Positions 24,446 through 36,330 of a stretch of DNA of 64,000 nucleotides are shown here, piece after piece. The position numbers and the translations under genes are program-made. Position 1 is the stretch's first letter. Every line of letters starts with the position of its first letter. The stretch is from Viscum album (taxonomy: Eukaryota; Streptophyta; Magnoliopsida; Santalales; Viscaceae), in NCBI GenBank assembly GCA_963277665.1, contig OY728143.1, positions 1,118,726,110 through 1,118,790,109 of the forward strand, in the 5' to 3' direction. Under the pieces are notes generated by a model that saw only the letters and a program-made list of their open reading frames with translations, searched no databases and had not been told where the DNA came from.

Positions 24446-25363
24446 TTAAAATTGGGCTTGTAAACATTATTAAAAGACCCTCATCGGAAAAGAAGTAAAT
24501 AAAATTATCACATTAAAATAAATAAAAATAAGTACAATGGTCACCTGAAATAACCCATACTTGGATTCCATTAAACATTGATATCAAGGAGAAAACGAAC
24601 CATCATTTTATGATGGAGAGTGATAGAAAGCATGTTTAGGAGAAAGTTATCCACTAGAAAATAACAAACTTGTGATGGGTTAAATAGTATTTGATTCCCT
24701 AGTAGGAAAAGTTAATAGACAATTTTTTTTATTGAAGTTACTTTGCATTACGGAATTTATTTATGAGCTTAACTAAAACATAAGAAAACATACTCACTTG
24801 TCTTGTAGACTTTCATCTTTTACTAGATTTCTAACACAAACTCATATTTTATCCAAACGATGAGTATTCAAGATGAAATATTCGCATTAAGAGTGAAAAA
24901 ATCAACTTCGAGAGAGTCACATAATCCATAAAAGATGAACTATATATTTCGCATGTCTTTGGCCATTAACCAAAAAAATGGTTAGTACAAGATCAGATAA
25001 TCCAAAAAAAGGATAATCTTTCACAAAAAAACTACTCTTAATCTCCAAAATTTGTCCAAAAAAACCCAAATTACATCAAAGTCCATTAAATAAAAAGACA
25101 TCCATAAAATTCTTCAAAGTAATCCAAACTAAGATTTAAACCCAAATCTATAAAGGATTTAATCACATAGTCTTCCAAGAAAAATCTTAACATTTATCTC
25201 CAAATAAAATCAGTTACTCTTAAAGTCTCATATTGAAAAGTAATTAACCTAATCAAATATCCTCCATGATAGGTTAATAATTTCCATAGGTAACCCAAAA
25301 TCAACTTATTCTTGATTCATAAAATCATCTAACTAAAAGAGAATAAGTCATACTAACCAGGTA

Positions 25364-25437
25364 CTTCCCGTAGTCCAATGGTAGGCGATAAATACCTGTC
25401 GCACTTTTATTGTGGGTTCGATTCCCGCAGCTTTGTC
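25364..25437 (+). other. tRNA-like Pol III A/B-box cassette, antisense in element F
   Basis: Box A TAGTCCAATGG (25371-25381) fits TRGYNNARNNG, and box B GGTTCGATTCC (25415-25425) is a perfect consensus. They start 44 bases apart, as in real tRNA genes. The T arm TGTGGG/CCCGCA pairs with one G-T wobble. The anticodon region ACCTGTCGCAC resembles the tRNA-Asp (GTC) loop. The flanks do not form a 7-bp acceptor stem, so it is not a functional tRNA gene but a tRNA-derived or SINE-head-like module. It lies opposite to F's sense strand and is far more G+C-rich than its surroundings. The same cassette, also antisense, is in element C at 58460-58532. It is continued by a shared tail with GCTTTGTCC, ACGCGA and GGGTTG. 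Confidence 0.75.
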
Positions 25438-26579
25438 CGACGCGACGGGTTGCCATGCGGTATGCATGTTATCCCTTTTGAAAACTATATAATTATATAT
25501 CATTCCACAAAAAGAGATAAATTCATCAAAAATAACCATAACATATTTTAACCACAATGGCCATCTAATAACTTTTTTTTCATCCCAAAATGTATTAACT
25601 GATAATTACCTCAAATTCAAGGATCATATAAACTAAAATGTTTCATTATAAATATATCCAAATAAGAAAAAATAATTATTACTTAAAAAAAATTCATATA
25701 TCAAACATCATGGTTACACATACTATAAAATTTTTTCTAATGTAATCCCATCATCAAAAGAGCCTTAATACTTATAATAATTTCACCATCCTAAAATCTA
25801 CCATAACTCGTGAATCCCTTATATGTCTACTTATGAATCATTCAATGTTCATAATGATCCATTAACTATTCATTTCCACCATATTTATTAATACAACATT
25901 CCGGCAGATCGAATATCCTCATTATTTATATATACCAATCCCATAAATCTTCATTCTTTAAGTCTAGAAAAAATAAATCATACATTGAATCCAAATACCA
26001 TGATCTTTAGGATGTTCTCTTTTTCTTTCAGCATGTTGTCATACATTCAAAAAATAAATGTACACTCCACTTATTTAATTTATATTTTCTATAGAAATGT
26101 AAAAGTTGAGATCTTGAAATCATATGAAAAATATATCATGACCCATAAAATTGTGTTAGAAAAGAGTAGGTGTTGGATAGCTCAAACAATTTCTTGCAGG
26201 TGATTTGATTACTCAAGAAGCTATTAAAATCCTTTGAACAGGCTTTTCCCATAATAGTGATGATCAAATCATCAGGGAGGGATAAGAACATTGTGCAAGA
26301 TCTCTTTCATTACATCTTGAAAATTGATCCTCAATCTGCTAAAAAGAATCAACACGTCATCATGAAATGAAAAATTATAATAAAAAAATAATCCTTTATA
26401 GATAACATAAAAACTATTGTATTACTCTAATCCATCAACCTCCATTGTTTATGTTTTTTATCCAATCACCCTATTTTAACATAACCCTCCATAAGATTAC
26501 ACATGTTAATAACCCTCTTGGTTATATGGGATCTTTTACCTACACCCAGATAACACCCTAACCTCTAAAGTTATCTATA

Positions 26580-26596
26580 CCAGACCTTTGATACCA
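26580..26596 (-). promoter_or_regulatory. Primer-binding site of element F
   Basis: The sense strand reads TGGTATCAAAGGTCTGG two bases after the LTR end, complementary to initiator tRNA-Met. Confidence 0.85.
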
Positions 26597-26844
26597 ACTA
26601 TAAGGACCCAGCCTTAAAACATTACATAATATTGAATTAAATAAATAATTCACATTGAGTATCTTTTCAGGTTTGGAGTTTTAGATAATTAGGCCATAAA
26701 TATTACATCTCAAAAGATTATAGAGTAGACACTTCTACTCAGTTACCATTTTTTCATAAAATAAAAACTCTTAGAAAGAGACATTTCATCTTCCATTTTT
26801 TAGATAACATGTCTTTCCTTGATCCCATCCTTGAACCTATTCAT

Positions 26845-26870
26845 CTTTATGTCCTATAGAAAACATTTCA
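26845..26870 (-). promoter_or_regulatory. Splice-acceptor-like site, F 5' LTR
   Basis: The sense strand reads AAATGTTTTCTATAG/GACAT, about 257 bp before the LTR end. The 3' LTR has TTTTCCACAG/GACTT. Confidence 0.4.
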
Positions 26871-29017
26871 AAAACATGGGATGATCATAAAAATCTCAGT
26901 AAGGGATACAAAAATATGGAAAACTATTAGTTTCTCAAAACAACAAGTAAATCATGAATACATCATCATAAGTAATAATTTTAACCTTTATGAAGTAGTA
27001 AATACTCTTCACGGAATAAAAGATCTTTTCTTACCCTTTTTGTAACCAAAGAATCACCATAACACCCATATAAAGAACACAAAACATATAAATGTAACTT
27101 GGTACATAAACATACTTAAATAGAATAACCATACGGTCGACTTCCAAACATTTCACTAAATGTAATAGCCATACGGCCGTCATCCATACCCAATGCATTG
27201 GAGGTTATGACGTAACCACCCATCCTGTTATTCACGGAACCACCGTCATTTGGTTTATCACGTAACCATCCGTCAAATTTCCAAGTACAATTATAAAATC
27301 ATAACACATAAAACCAATATAAAGGAATGATTACATTTCCACATTTCAATAACAATATATTATTTAAATATATTGACATAAAAGAATACTTTAACAAAAT
27401 CAATTTTCAATAGCAAGATACGTAAAAGTGTATAATGTTTTTTTTATTTTCTATTAAAACATTATGTCTTATTGAGGAAGCCAAAGCTCAAATAATACTC
27501 GTGGCGGCGGAAAGGTTGTTTTCACCGCGTACGTTAAAAAACATAATTTTTGTCATTTTATAAAATGCTTTGTTGAGAAAATATTCCTTTTGAATGAAAT
27601 GAAATGTCAAAAGGGTTTATTATACAACTAATAATAGAAGGTTGTATATAAATTTAGGTATGCCTCAATGAAAGGAGATTGAGACGAAGTCCCGTACAAA
27701 GACAGTATCCTTAGATTAAGGATAATTCAATTACCAAATTATGTGTGAAATATATAAATACACCCAATATAAGTGGATATTAAGTGTAAAACAATAATAG
27801 GTCATCCACAAATATTCATATCACGACATAATAATGAAGTAGAGGTTTAACCAAAAGGATTGAAATTAGGTTAAGAACATCCCTTACATAAATTTGACAG
27901 CCTAACAACATCACTTTAAAATTCATAATGTGAGATGATAAGAGATAGAACGGGTATATCATCACATGGACATAGAATTTATAGCAATAAGGATATATAA
28001 TAACATATCCCAACATTATGAATATGTAAATTAAAATACTAACAAAAAAGAAGTCTTTTAAAAAGAGGACGGTGAAAGGTTCCCTTAGTGACATGGGTAA
28101 CTTTCAAAACATACACCCCATGAACGAAGAAATATACAACGTTGATGTAAATAACCCTAAAAAAAGTATATTTCAAACATAGTATAATAATGGGAAGTAC
28201 ATACACCACTCAAAGGAGATATTGACATATATAGCATGAATCTCATGGGAATAAATAGTGAGATAAAAATCTTTACCCCATTGCAATAAATCGAGTCGTA
28301 TGACCAAAAGATAATAATCACCAAATGAATCACAAAATACCATGAATATAAATAGAATCATGATAATATATATCAAATGTAAGTACAAAATACACCACAT
28401 GAGATAAAAAGTGGTGAACAATGGAAATCTCATGTAATTAAAAGTTAGATAAGAAAACCCTTACGAAAATTCGGCAGCCGAACGACGCCACTTAAAAATT
28501 CCAAAAATGGATTGATAAGATCAAATATGGTCTCTCATCATAAGAAAATAAGAATTACGATAATAGTAATATAAAATAACATCCCCTAACATAAGAAATA
28601 GGAGCTTAAAAGAAATGACATAAAAGAGAGTTCTTAAAAAGAAAGAGAGAGGTAGGATCCCTTACCTCGGGTCCGACTTGACTCGATCGTTTTTTAATCT
28701 TCTGAATAATAAAATACAGTTAATTTATAATTACTTAAGAACCTTTATCATGTTTATTATTCCTTTTATATCACTTATTTCCATTTTATTAAAATTATTT
28801 AATCATTTAAATTAGTAATGTTCATTTTGTTGATATTTGGTACCTATGTCAAAAATGGACTTCTTATAATTACATGTTGTTCATGTGGTCATAGGTTCAT
28901 TATAACCAAAATGATATTAATTATTTGGGTATCATATATATCATATATATCCATCATATATATTTATTTATAATTGTACATATCATTTAGAGGTAAGAAA
29001 TAAAATACACCGTTCAT

Positions 29018-29420
29018 GGAGACGGTAAGCCATACGTACGCATGAACACTACTTCCATTTCAATTTATTATTCAGTGGAATTAAAACATAATGATGCATA
29101 GTAGTATTATAATTCTAGTATAGTATCATATATAATATCATTAACTCCATCCTTTATATGTACCACATATGGTATTAACGAGTCATATCACTTTGAGCGG
29201 GCGGTAATCCGCACTTCCTCTAATGAGATTATCGTGTTTACCCATAATGGACACCATAATAGTGTGATATAAATATAAAATTATAGAAAAATAGAGTAAA
29301 CATAAAAAAATTATATATCATATATAAAAATAGTTTCATCTTAATTTCCACCATGAAATGTGTTAAAAAAAGATTAAACAATCATCGTTTCGTGAGGCAG
29401 TAATTTGCCACCCATAGGAA
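29018..29420 (-). repeat. Series of three spaced CpG-rich motifs, F 5' LTR
   Basis: On +: GGAGACGGTAAGCCATACG then TACGCATGAAC (29018), GAGCGGGCGGTAATCCGCAC (29195) and CGTGAGGCAGTAATTTGCC (29391). The first is nearly identical to A's copy although the surrounding LTR sequence has drifted. Confidence 0.78.
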
Positions 29421-29585
29421 CAGTATGTTCATTAACAATTAGACAGAGGTGTGTGTGTAAGTGTAAATAAAATACATCTCATAACAACATAATAGTATAT
29501 TTTGGATACTGGTGTTGTTATGGAATCAATGAATAATAAATTTAGGGGGATTGGTGATGGAAAAATAAAGGGAAGATACTCGAGA

Positions 29586-29611
29586 GAAGACATTACCTCT
29601 AAATCGGGTAA
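29586..29611 (-). promoter_or_regulatory. Splice-donor-like site, F 5' LTR
   Basis: The sense strand reads TACCCGATTTAGAG/GTAATG, 174 bp after the TATA box. Confidence 0.5.
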
Positions 29612-29763
29612 CTCTTTTTGATTTGAGCCAAAGGCTTCCTTGGGAAGACTTCTGCCCAAAGTGATGCTACTAGAAGTAATAGAGGGATATGGAGAGATAA
29701 TATTATAAGAGGTTGGATGATCCAAGGGCTTGAGAGGTGTGGGTAAGGGGGTATAGGTGGGGG

Positions 29764-29774
29764 CCTTTTATAAG
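29764..29774 (-). promoter_or_regulatory. TATA box, F 5' LTR
   Basis: The sense strand reads CATCTTATAAAAGGCCCCC. This is the copy that would drive transcription of F. Confidence 0.7.
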
Positions 29775-31395
29775 ATGGAGGAGGGTCAGTTTTGGAAAGT
29801 CTTGAAATGTTACTATATTATAAAATGGTTTTCAGATTTTAAAGGTACCAAAAGGATATAGTTTGGGGATAAGGTGATATGCGTTCGAAATAAATCCATC
29901 CAATATGTTTTAGACAAGTGTAAGTCTTAGATTTTACATTATCTTTTCATTTTATTTAAATCGTTTATTAATGAGGTAATCACTACATCATCATGGTGTC
30001 ATAAATAAATTTATTTATTTAAAGTCTCAAAATTATAAAAAACTACCATGACATAGGAAATATTTTTATCTTTACAATTAATATTTTTAGTCAAAAATAT
30101 AACTTATATAACCCCATGTAAATTTTTTTTAGTAAAACAATACATTTTTGTGACAATTTTATTTTTACTTCAAATAAAAAGTTATTATTGTCATTATCAT
30201 ACCCATGTGGTTCCATTGGGCCCCTAAATTGACCCATGGATTGTCTTGCTCGGCCATGACTCATCCAATAATGTTAGTACATGTGTCAAGGTATTTTTAT
30301 ATTTTTATAATATTATTTTTACCTTAAATTAACCTAATAACCTTTAATCGCGGTTAATAAAACTCAAAAGTTACTATTCACAAAAAATTATTTTCATCCC
30401 ATTGAACCACATTTTAAATTCTAATGATAACCATGTATGTCAGATTTTTGAAATTAAATTCACAGAAGCGGTAAAATTTCATTTAAATGAAAAATTCAGT
30501 TTTTAACAACTACATAGTGGTTTCACTGTTCATCAAAAATCGATGTTTTTTAGAAAAATACCAAAAATTCACCCTAAGATATATTTGATATTACTAATTA
30601 AAAAATGATTTCCATTTTACAAAATTCAAAACATAGATGTTGAATTACTAATTTTATAATTAAATCTCGCTGTAAAGATAAATAACATGTTTTTAAGAAA
30701 CAAAATCTATTAAAAGATTGACACTTATTTATGTCCAATTTCAAAGTGAAATTAACTACACTGACCACCATTGGATTAAATGGTAAAAATATATTTTAAC
30801 TACACATTAAGCCCAATTGAAATGATAATCTAACCGTATCAATCAATTTGATTAAAAGAAGGTTTTTAATTAAAATACAACATTTCCACTATTCATTAAA
30901 AATGATCTTTATCGAAAAAATAACAAAACATTACACAAAGTACATTTTGATGTCCCGATTCTAAAGAAGGATTTTATTATTTCAAATATAACATATAAAG
31001 TTTTCAAAAAATAGTTTTAATAAGGGTTCCCCATCAAAAGGCGATTAATCGACCTTTTAAAGAACATTAGAATATTTATGCTAAAAATCGAATTTTTAAC
31101 TTATTTTAAGCCTCTAACTTTTATTGGAAAAATGTAAAAATATTTAACAAACATATATAATCATATTGTAGTTAGTTCTATTCATTCCCGCTATTACAAA
31201 GGCTAGGCGATAACTACCATTTAAAATAATATTATTATATTATTAGTGTGCAACGTAAGATTTCAAAGAAACTCGTTGTTGCGTATTGGGTACGCCATCG
31301 AACATAGCATCCCCTTTAAAGTAAAATTAATATATTATTACTAAATATTAATATATATGAACATTTCATATTCATTATTTACCTGGGATGTTACA

Positions 31396-31400
31396 TAGGG
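31396..31400. other. Target-site duplication of F, right copy (TAGGG)
   Basis: Perfect match to 19607-19611. Confidence 0.95.
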
Positions 31401-32888
31401 GCTCTTATGAAAGTTTGAAATTGTTTTTTATTATAAACTTATTCTCGGTTTCAAAAGGACCAAAACACAATAAATTAGAATATAAGATTGATCATGTTCA
31501 AAATTAAATCATCTAATAACAATTGGGAATGTTTTGGATATTTGTTTAATTTTTATTATCTAATTTATTTAAATAATTCATTATTACGGTAATCACTACA
31601 TCATCATTGTGTCATAAATAATTTTATTTATATGTTGTCTAAAAATTATAAATAAACTTCCATGATGTGGGAAATAATTTTATATTTAAAAATGAATATT
31701 TATTGTTTATGTGATAACTTATATAACCTCATATAAAACTTGATTGACTAAAAGATATATGTTTATGTCATTTTTGTCTTTACTTTAAATTAATTAATAT
31801 AATGTGTAATTATCAGTCCCATGTGGCTTCATGGGGTCCCAAAATCGACCCAAGGATTTCCTTATTCGAATATATCTCATGCCATAGGGTTATGGCATGT
31901 GTAAGGGTAATTTAATATTATTATAATATTATTTTGTTACCCTTACATACCAGATATACCTTTTAATTGTGACAAATAAATTATTTACTTAAGTAAATAT
32001 TCATAATGTCTAAAAATAAAAGTTACATATTTACATAATTTGGATCACCTAATTCCAAATATGTAATAAATTTTTAAAAATTCAAAACACATATGTGGCA
32101 GAAATTAATTTGAAATTAATTCATGTTGCCAAAACAAAAAGCGTGTTTTTAAGAAATAATAACTATCAAAAAATTGACACTTGTTTATGTCCAATTTCAA
32201 ACTGAAATTACATCCAATGACCAACATTGTATTAATTAATAAAATAAAATCTAATTACAAAAAAAAATCAATTAAAAGATAGTATAACCATATAAATAAA
32301 GTAGATGAAAATGATGTTTTTGAATTAAAATGCATTATTTTAAACTATTCATTCAAATATTAACTTTTTTTCAGAAAAATAAAAACAATTTACCCAACAT
32401 AAAATATGATGTCTTGATTCTAAAGTGGAATTTAATTTTTTCAAAAAAAACATATAAAAGTTACCAAAAATAGATTAAAAAAGGGTAACACATCCAAAGG
32501 TGGTAAAATGACCTTTTAAAGAATATTAGACTATTTATACTTAAAATCAGATTCTTTCATTTTTTATGCAACTTTATTTTTTTTTGATAAATGTAAATAC
32601 ATTTAATAAAAATTATAATCATATTCTAGTTAGTTATATTCATTATTTCAATTAAAATGGATATTCATTAACTACTAATTAAAATAATAATATTGTGTTA
32701 ATATTTTCACTAAAACTCAATGTTGTGTGCAACATAAATTTTCAAAGAAACACAATGTTTCATATCATGTACGGTATCGAACATAAAATCCCATTTAAAT
32801 TAAAATTAATATTTAATTCATAAATATTAATATATATATATATATATATTTGAAAATGTCATATTCTTTATTTACCTGTGATGTTACA
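31401..32888 (-). repeat. 5' LTR of element A, 5' part (after F insertion)
   Basis: Aligns with the upper part of the A 3' LTR (11445-12919), for example TCATCATTGTGTCATAAAT, GATATATGTTT and GACACTTGTTTATGTCCAA. It ends at the sense start TGTAACATCAC. An (AT)n run lies at about 32828-32850. This is U3 sequence upstream of the mutated TATA box. Confidence 0.88.
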
Positions 32889-33260
32889 GGTAAGATACAA
32901 TAGAGAGAGGAACTCTATGTAAATAGACTATCTCCACATGGTGCAATCATGAATGATGATCGAAATAAATTGTATCTCAAATAGGAAAACAATTAGTAGA
33001 ATTAGTTATTTGATCAACAATAAACCAAGTCACATTGTTACCTCAAGATGTTTTTGGTATTCCCACCACTAAATCCATGGAAATATTTTCCCATTTCCAC
33101 TCTAGAACTGGAAAAGGATAAAGAATCTACTCTGTTAGTTTTCTCTCCCTTTTGACCATTTTAAAATTCAATCATTTCATTCTAAATAAAAAACATCTCT
33201 TTTTATTCCATCCCACTAGTAATAATCCCAAATTTCGTTGTACATCTTAGTGCTTCTAGG
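32889..33260 (-). pseudogene. Element B integrase, N-terminal part (remnant)
   Basis: Resumes B after the A insertion. It aligns with A's integrase at 13830-14160, including the stretch encoding the first catalytic region (CTAAATCCATGGAAATATTT against CGAAGTCCATGGATAGATTT on +). It is cut at the GGTAA duplication and continues at 9276. Stops are frequent. Confidence 0.75.
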
Positions 33261-34800
33261 ATGAATTGAAAACCAAGAACTATGAGATTCTTGTAGTAAA
33301 TAATTCTTTAACTATGAATCATAATGAAAACATAATCTCTTCCCAAATCTCAGAAAACAATATATATCAATATTAAATTATGTAAAAATACCAATACTAA
33401 CCAATTCTACCTTTTTCTTTAAGTCATTGTCTTCCTTCTATGCTTTCCTAATTACGTCTGATAGGGATAGTCGTACTAACAACTAATAAAAATAAAGGAA
33501 TTTCTTGTCCCAATAACATCCAATCAAAAATTCATCAAATAATTAACCATGGGGTCATATTACAAACATAACATGGTTAATGTAACATTATGTTTTCGAC
33601 ACATTGCATCAGTAACTTTATTTATTTTCTAGGATGGTGATAGATTATGTAATCATATTTATTTATCATTTCAATCCATCTTCTCTGCCTCATGTTCAAT
33701 TACATATCACTGAATAATCACTTTAAACATTAATTGTCAGTATATATTTCACATTTTCTCCATATAAATGATGTCTCCAAATATTTTGAGAAGAAAACAT
33801 AACATATAAACCTATGTCATGTGTGGTATAATTTAACTATTGAGGTTTTAGTTGTCTTAAAGAATAAAAATTACCTGATCATTCTACATCAGAATGCAAC
33901 TGAGATCCTTTAGTGAAGTGCCACTATATATGAAAATCTCCCCATTTCTGGAAGGTTGAGTAAAAACTGCAACATTCCCCAAATTTATTCTCAGTTCCTG
34001 AAAAAAACACATCACAATATTATGTCTAATAATATTCAACCACTTCCCATGATAACTTATTTAGTGGGTTAGAAAATATTGCAATGTTGTAAAAAATAGT
34101 TCGTAATAGCCCCCAATGTATGAAAAATATGAATATTAGTAGAATTTGTAGGTATGAACATTCATCATCCACTTTTTTTGTGGGATCAAGTTTTATTCCA
34201 TCATTATTTACAATGTTCCCTTGAAAAGAAGTCAGTTGCAACTAAAAATCACATTTTCTAAATTTCCAAAGTAAGTTATTTTCATTAAGGGTTTGAAGAA
34301 CAATCCTTACATATTTATCATGAACCTCATAACTTTTTCAAATAACCCAAATGTAATCAATAAAAACTATAAAAACATATCCAAATATTCAGAGAAGATT
34401 CTATTCATAATATCCATAAATATAGAATATGATATTTTAAAACCAACGGTAATAATAAAAAACATATATTTCCCATATCTAGTATTAAAATAAATTTTTA
34501 GTATTTCATCCTCCTTCACCTTCTATATATGGTACCTATATCTCAATTCAAACATTGAAAAATACTAAGATATATAAATCTGATCAAACTAGTAGTTGAT
34601 ATGTGGTAATGGATTCCTATTCATCAGTGTAAATTTATTCAATGATCTATAATCAATAGAAAATATCATGGAACCATTATTATTATTAATGATAAAAACA
34701 AGATCACCCAAGGGTAATGTGATAGGATCAATAAATCCTTTATCAAGACACTCTTGGGACTTATTTTTCAATTATAAAAGTTCTACATGAGGCATTAGTT
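33261..34800 (-). pseudogene. Element B reverse transcriptase and RNase H (remnant)
   Basis: The segment 34589-34771 encodes KGFIDPITLPLGDLVF and IDYRSLNKFTLMNRNPLPHI, the RT N-terminal block. The segment 34026-34241 encodes FQGNIVNNDGIKLDPTKK and IAIFSNPLNKLS, the RT thumb and start of RNase H. RNase H sequence continues to about 33540, aligned with A's 14510-14870. The palm region around 34250-34560 is too decayed to show YxDD. The + strand frame at 34293-34493 is an antisense shadow. Confidence 0.8.
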
Positions 34801-34999
34801 AAAGGGGTTTTGAAATTGGACTAGAATCAAGAAGTAAATACATATTAAATTCAAATTCCTTGTCATGTATATCACTAATAATCACATCTAGACAATCATT
34901 TAGGTATTTAATTACCAATGGAACATAATTAATCTAATTAATTCACTTGTTTTCAACAACATGTGCAAGATAACAATCATTTTTATCTTTTAACAGCTT

Positions 35000-35420
35000 A
35001 TCATTTACCTAATATGTTATCAATTATAGGGTTTCATTCTGATATACATACTAAAACTCATTCTAAAAAACATCTTTAACTTTATAATGAATCTTACTAA
35101 GATAGAAAAAAAGAGACTCCATACCCAGAATATCATCAAAATCTACTAATGGAAAAACAACATGTTTTGCAATTAATTTCTTTCCACAGACAACAATAAG
35201 AAGATTTTTATAATTTAGATATTCTTTAATAATACCCATGGTGTTTTTACAATACGTTCTATTTTTATTTCATGAGGTGTAATTTCCAGTTTACTATAAC
35301 ATTTCTTAGAAATATTGGATTTTTGGACCTTATATCAAACAATACATTAGGAAAATGTGAGTAAACATACAATGTACCTAATAAAATTTCATTATATGGA
35401 AAAAAACTATTGAAGTTGTC
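35000..35420 (-). pseudogene. Element B protease (remnant)
   Basis: Minus-strand translation near 35100-35150 gives PLVDFDDILGMESLFFY, matching the gypsy protease block P-VEFDVILGMDWL. The active-site DSG block expected near 35300 is not readable. Confidence 0.65.
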
Positions 35421-35499
35421 ACAAAGGATTTTAGTGCAACATTAAATTTAATGTATGGCTACTTCCCATCATTAATATCCTTATTTGGTAAGGTATTTC

Positions 35500-36330
35500 C
35501 ATAACACACAATATCACCACATTTAAAACTCGTTTCATTTTTCTTATCAAAATTAAACATGGGATCATTTTCATTGCATTTAGATCTATATTTATAATAT
35601 TACAACATTAGAAACACTTTCTATATTTTTAGGTCATTCTCTATTGTACTTTTTACCACACTTTCCAAAAATTGAAAACTGGTCTTTATTACACTCACAT
35701 TTATTTGATTGAATCTTAACCATTTATTTCCATATGTATATTTTCTACATATTATTTTCAAAGTAAACGTGATCACTGGGAACCACTATTTATACCCTCT
35801 TAGTGTAAATAACAAGTTTCTCATAAATATTTAATTCATGGGAATCCAATTACCTTCGGTATGTAGGCTTTAATCCAGAGTAAAACTGATTGATCTTTGT
35901 ATCACGATCTAGAATAATATTTGGAGTGGTCCTTTCTGAACAAGTGTATTTTTCTTCATAAAAAGCCAAAAAAATATTCTTCATTTTGTTTCCAAACATA
36001 TAATTTATTTTTCACCCTTTGTCAAACCACCTTAGGATAATACTTTTGAAGTAATGGATTCTTAAATTCACCACATTTCAAGGAATTAATATCTACTACT
36101 TCCTTGATAATATTGAAAACTGACCACTACTGGCCTAAATAAACTTCCAACTGATAAATAGAAAGACTAAGAATTTTATTATCTAAACACACCATGAAAT
36201 AAAATATATTTTCCATGGATTTAATCCACCATTCAGCCACAACTAGGTTAGATGTTCCATTGAAAGTATAAGGGTGTTTCCTCGTAAATTGTTCCAATAT
36301 AGTAATGTTCATTTGTCGTATCTCTATATT
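35500..36330 (-). pseudogene. Element B gag (remnant)
   Basis: The open segment 36127-36312 encodes FTRKHPYTFNGTSNLVVAEW, WIKSMENIF and IYQLEVYLGQ. This is the conserved start of plant gypsy gag (F-R-PPTF-G--NP--AE-WL--ME--F, then YQLEG-A--WW). Sequence continues with decayed gag to a probable zinc-knuckle region near 35560-35720. It makes no functional protein. Confidence 0.8.

Larger units (their letters stand above)
24410..26598 (-). other. Interior of element F: no gag or pol, with tRNA-like cassette
   Basis: Between PPT and PBS I see no protein domain on either strand. From about 24450 to 25650 the sequence aligns along its length with the interior of element C (about 58285-59650). Shared landmarks include TTATGGTTATTTT, AATTTATCTC, GTTAGATGATTTTAT, TTTGGAGATA and TTAGTTTGGATTA. 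F and C therefore share one ancestral non-autonomous interior. The region corresponding to C's gag zinc knuckles (25700-26590) is unrecognisable in F. Small open frames at 25348-25557 and 25985-26203 have no support as genes. Confidence 0.8.
19612..31395 (-). mobile_element. Element F: non-autonomous LTR retrotransposon with 4.8-kb LTRs (LARD-like)
   Basis: An 11,784-bp complete insertion: 3' LTR 19612-24409 (4798 bp), interior 24410-26598 (2189 bp), 5' LTR 26599-31395 (4797 bp), flanked by perfect TAGGG. It has a PBS and a PPT but no recognisable gag or pol, so it must have relied on enzymes from another element. This is the plan called LARD (large retrotransposon derivative). Its LTRs align with those of A outside an extra ~1-kb segment, making A's family the likely helper. 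The two LTRs differ at roughly one position in eight over their first 200 bp by eye, so the insertion is not recent but is younger than A. Confidence 0.95.
26599..31395 (-). repeat. 5' LTR of element F
   Basis: The partner of 19612-24409, within one base in length. It contains the TATA box 29764-29774, donor-like 29586-29611, motif series 29018-29420, acceptor-like CTATAG/GAC near 26857, and both copies of the 580-bp-spaced duplication. At 28470 the second copy has TTCGGCAGCCGAA, a perfect 6-bp inverted repeat around one base. Open frames at 27816-28094, 28173-28433 and 29432-29725 are LTR leader sequence without domains. Confidence 0.95.
9277..32888 (-). mobile_element. Element A: Ty3/gypsy (Del/Tekay-like) retrotransposon, split by element F
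   Basis: Minus-strand element with a 3' LTR at 9277-12919, a 4.5-kb interior at 12920-17434 and a 5' LTR at 17435-32888. The 5' LTR is split by element F at 19612-31395. Removing F and one TAGGG copy leaves a 5' LTR of about 3665 bp against 3643 bp for the 3' LTR. The interior keeps PBS, gag, protease, RT, RNase H, integrase, chromodomain-like tail and PPT in the gypsy order. All frames are broken and catalytic residues are altered. It was inserted into the integrase of the related element B. It is the most complete pol-bearing element here and the likely autonomous-type relative of F. Confidence 0.92.

Noticed and set aside
25364..25437. A genuine tRNA gene (tRNA-Asp-like)
   Set aside because: A and B boxes and T arm fit, but no 7-bp acceptor stem pairs in F or C, and the anticodon arm differs between copies. 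It is kept as a tRNA-derived cassette instead.
20826..28433. Pairs of similar open frames in the two F LTRs (20826-21409 and 27816-28433)
   Set aside because: Their similarity follows from LTR duplication. They overlap each other, are hydrophobic low-complexity translations of A+T-rich DNA and match no domain I know.
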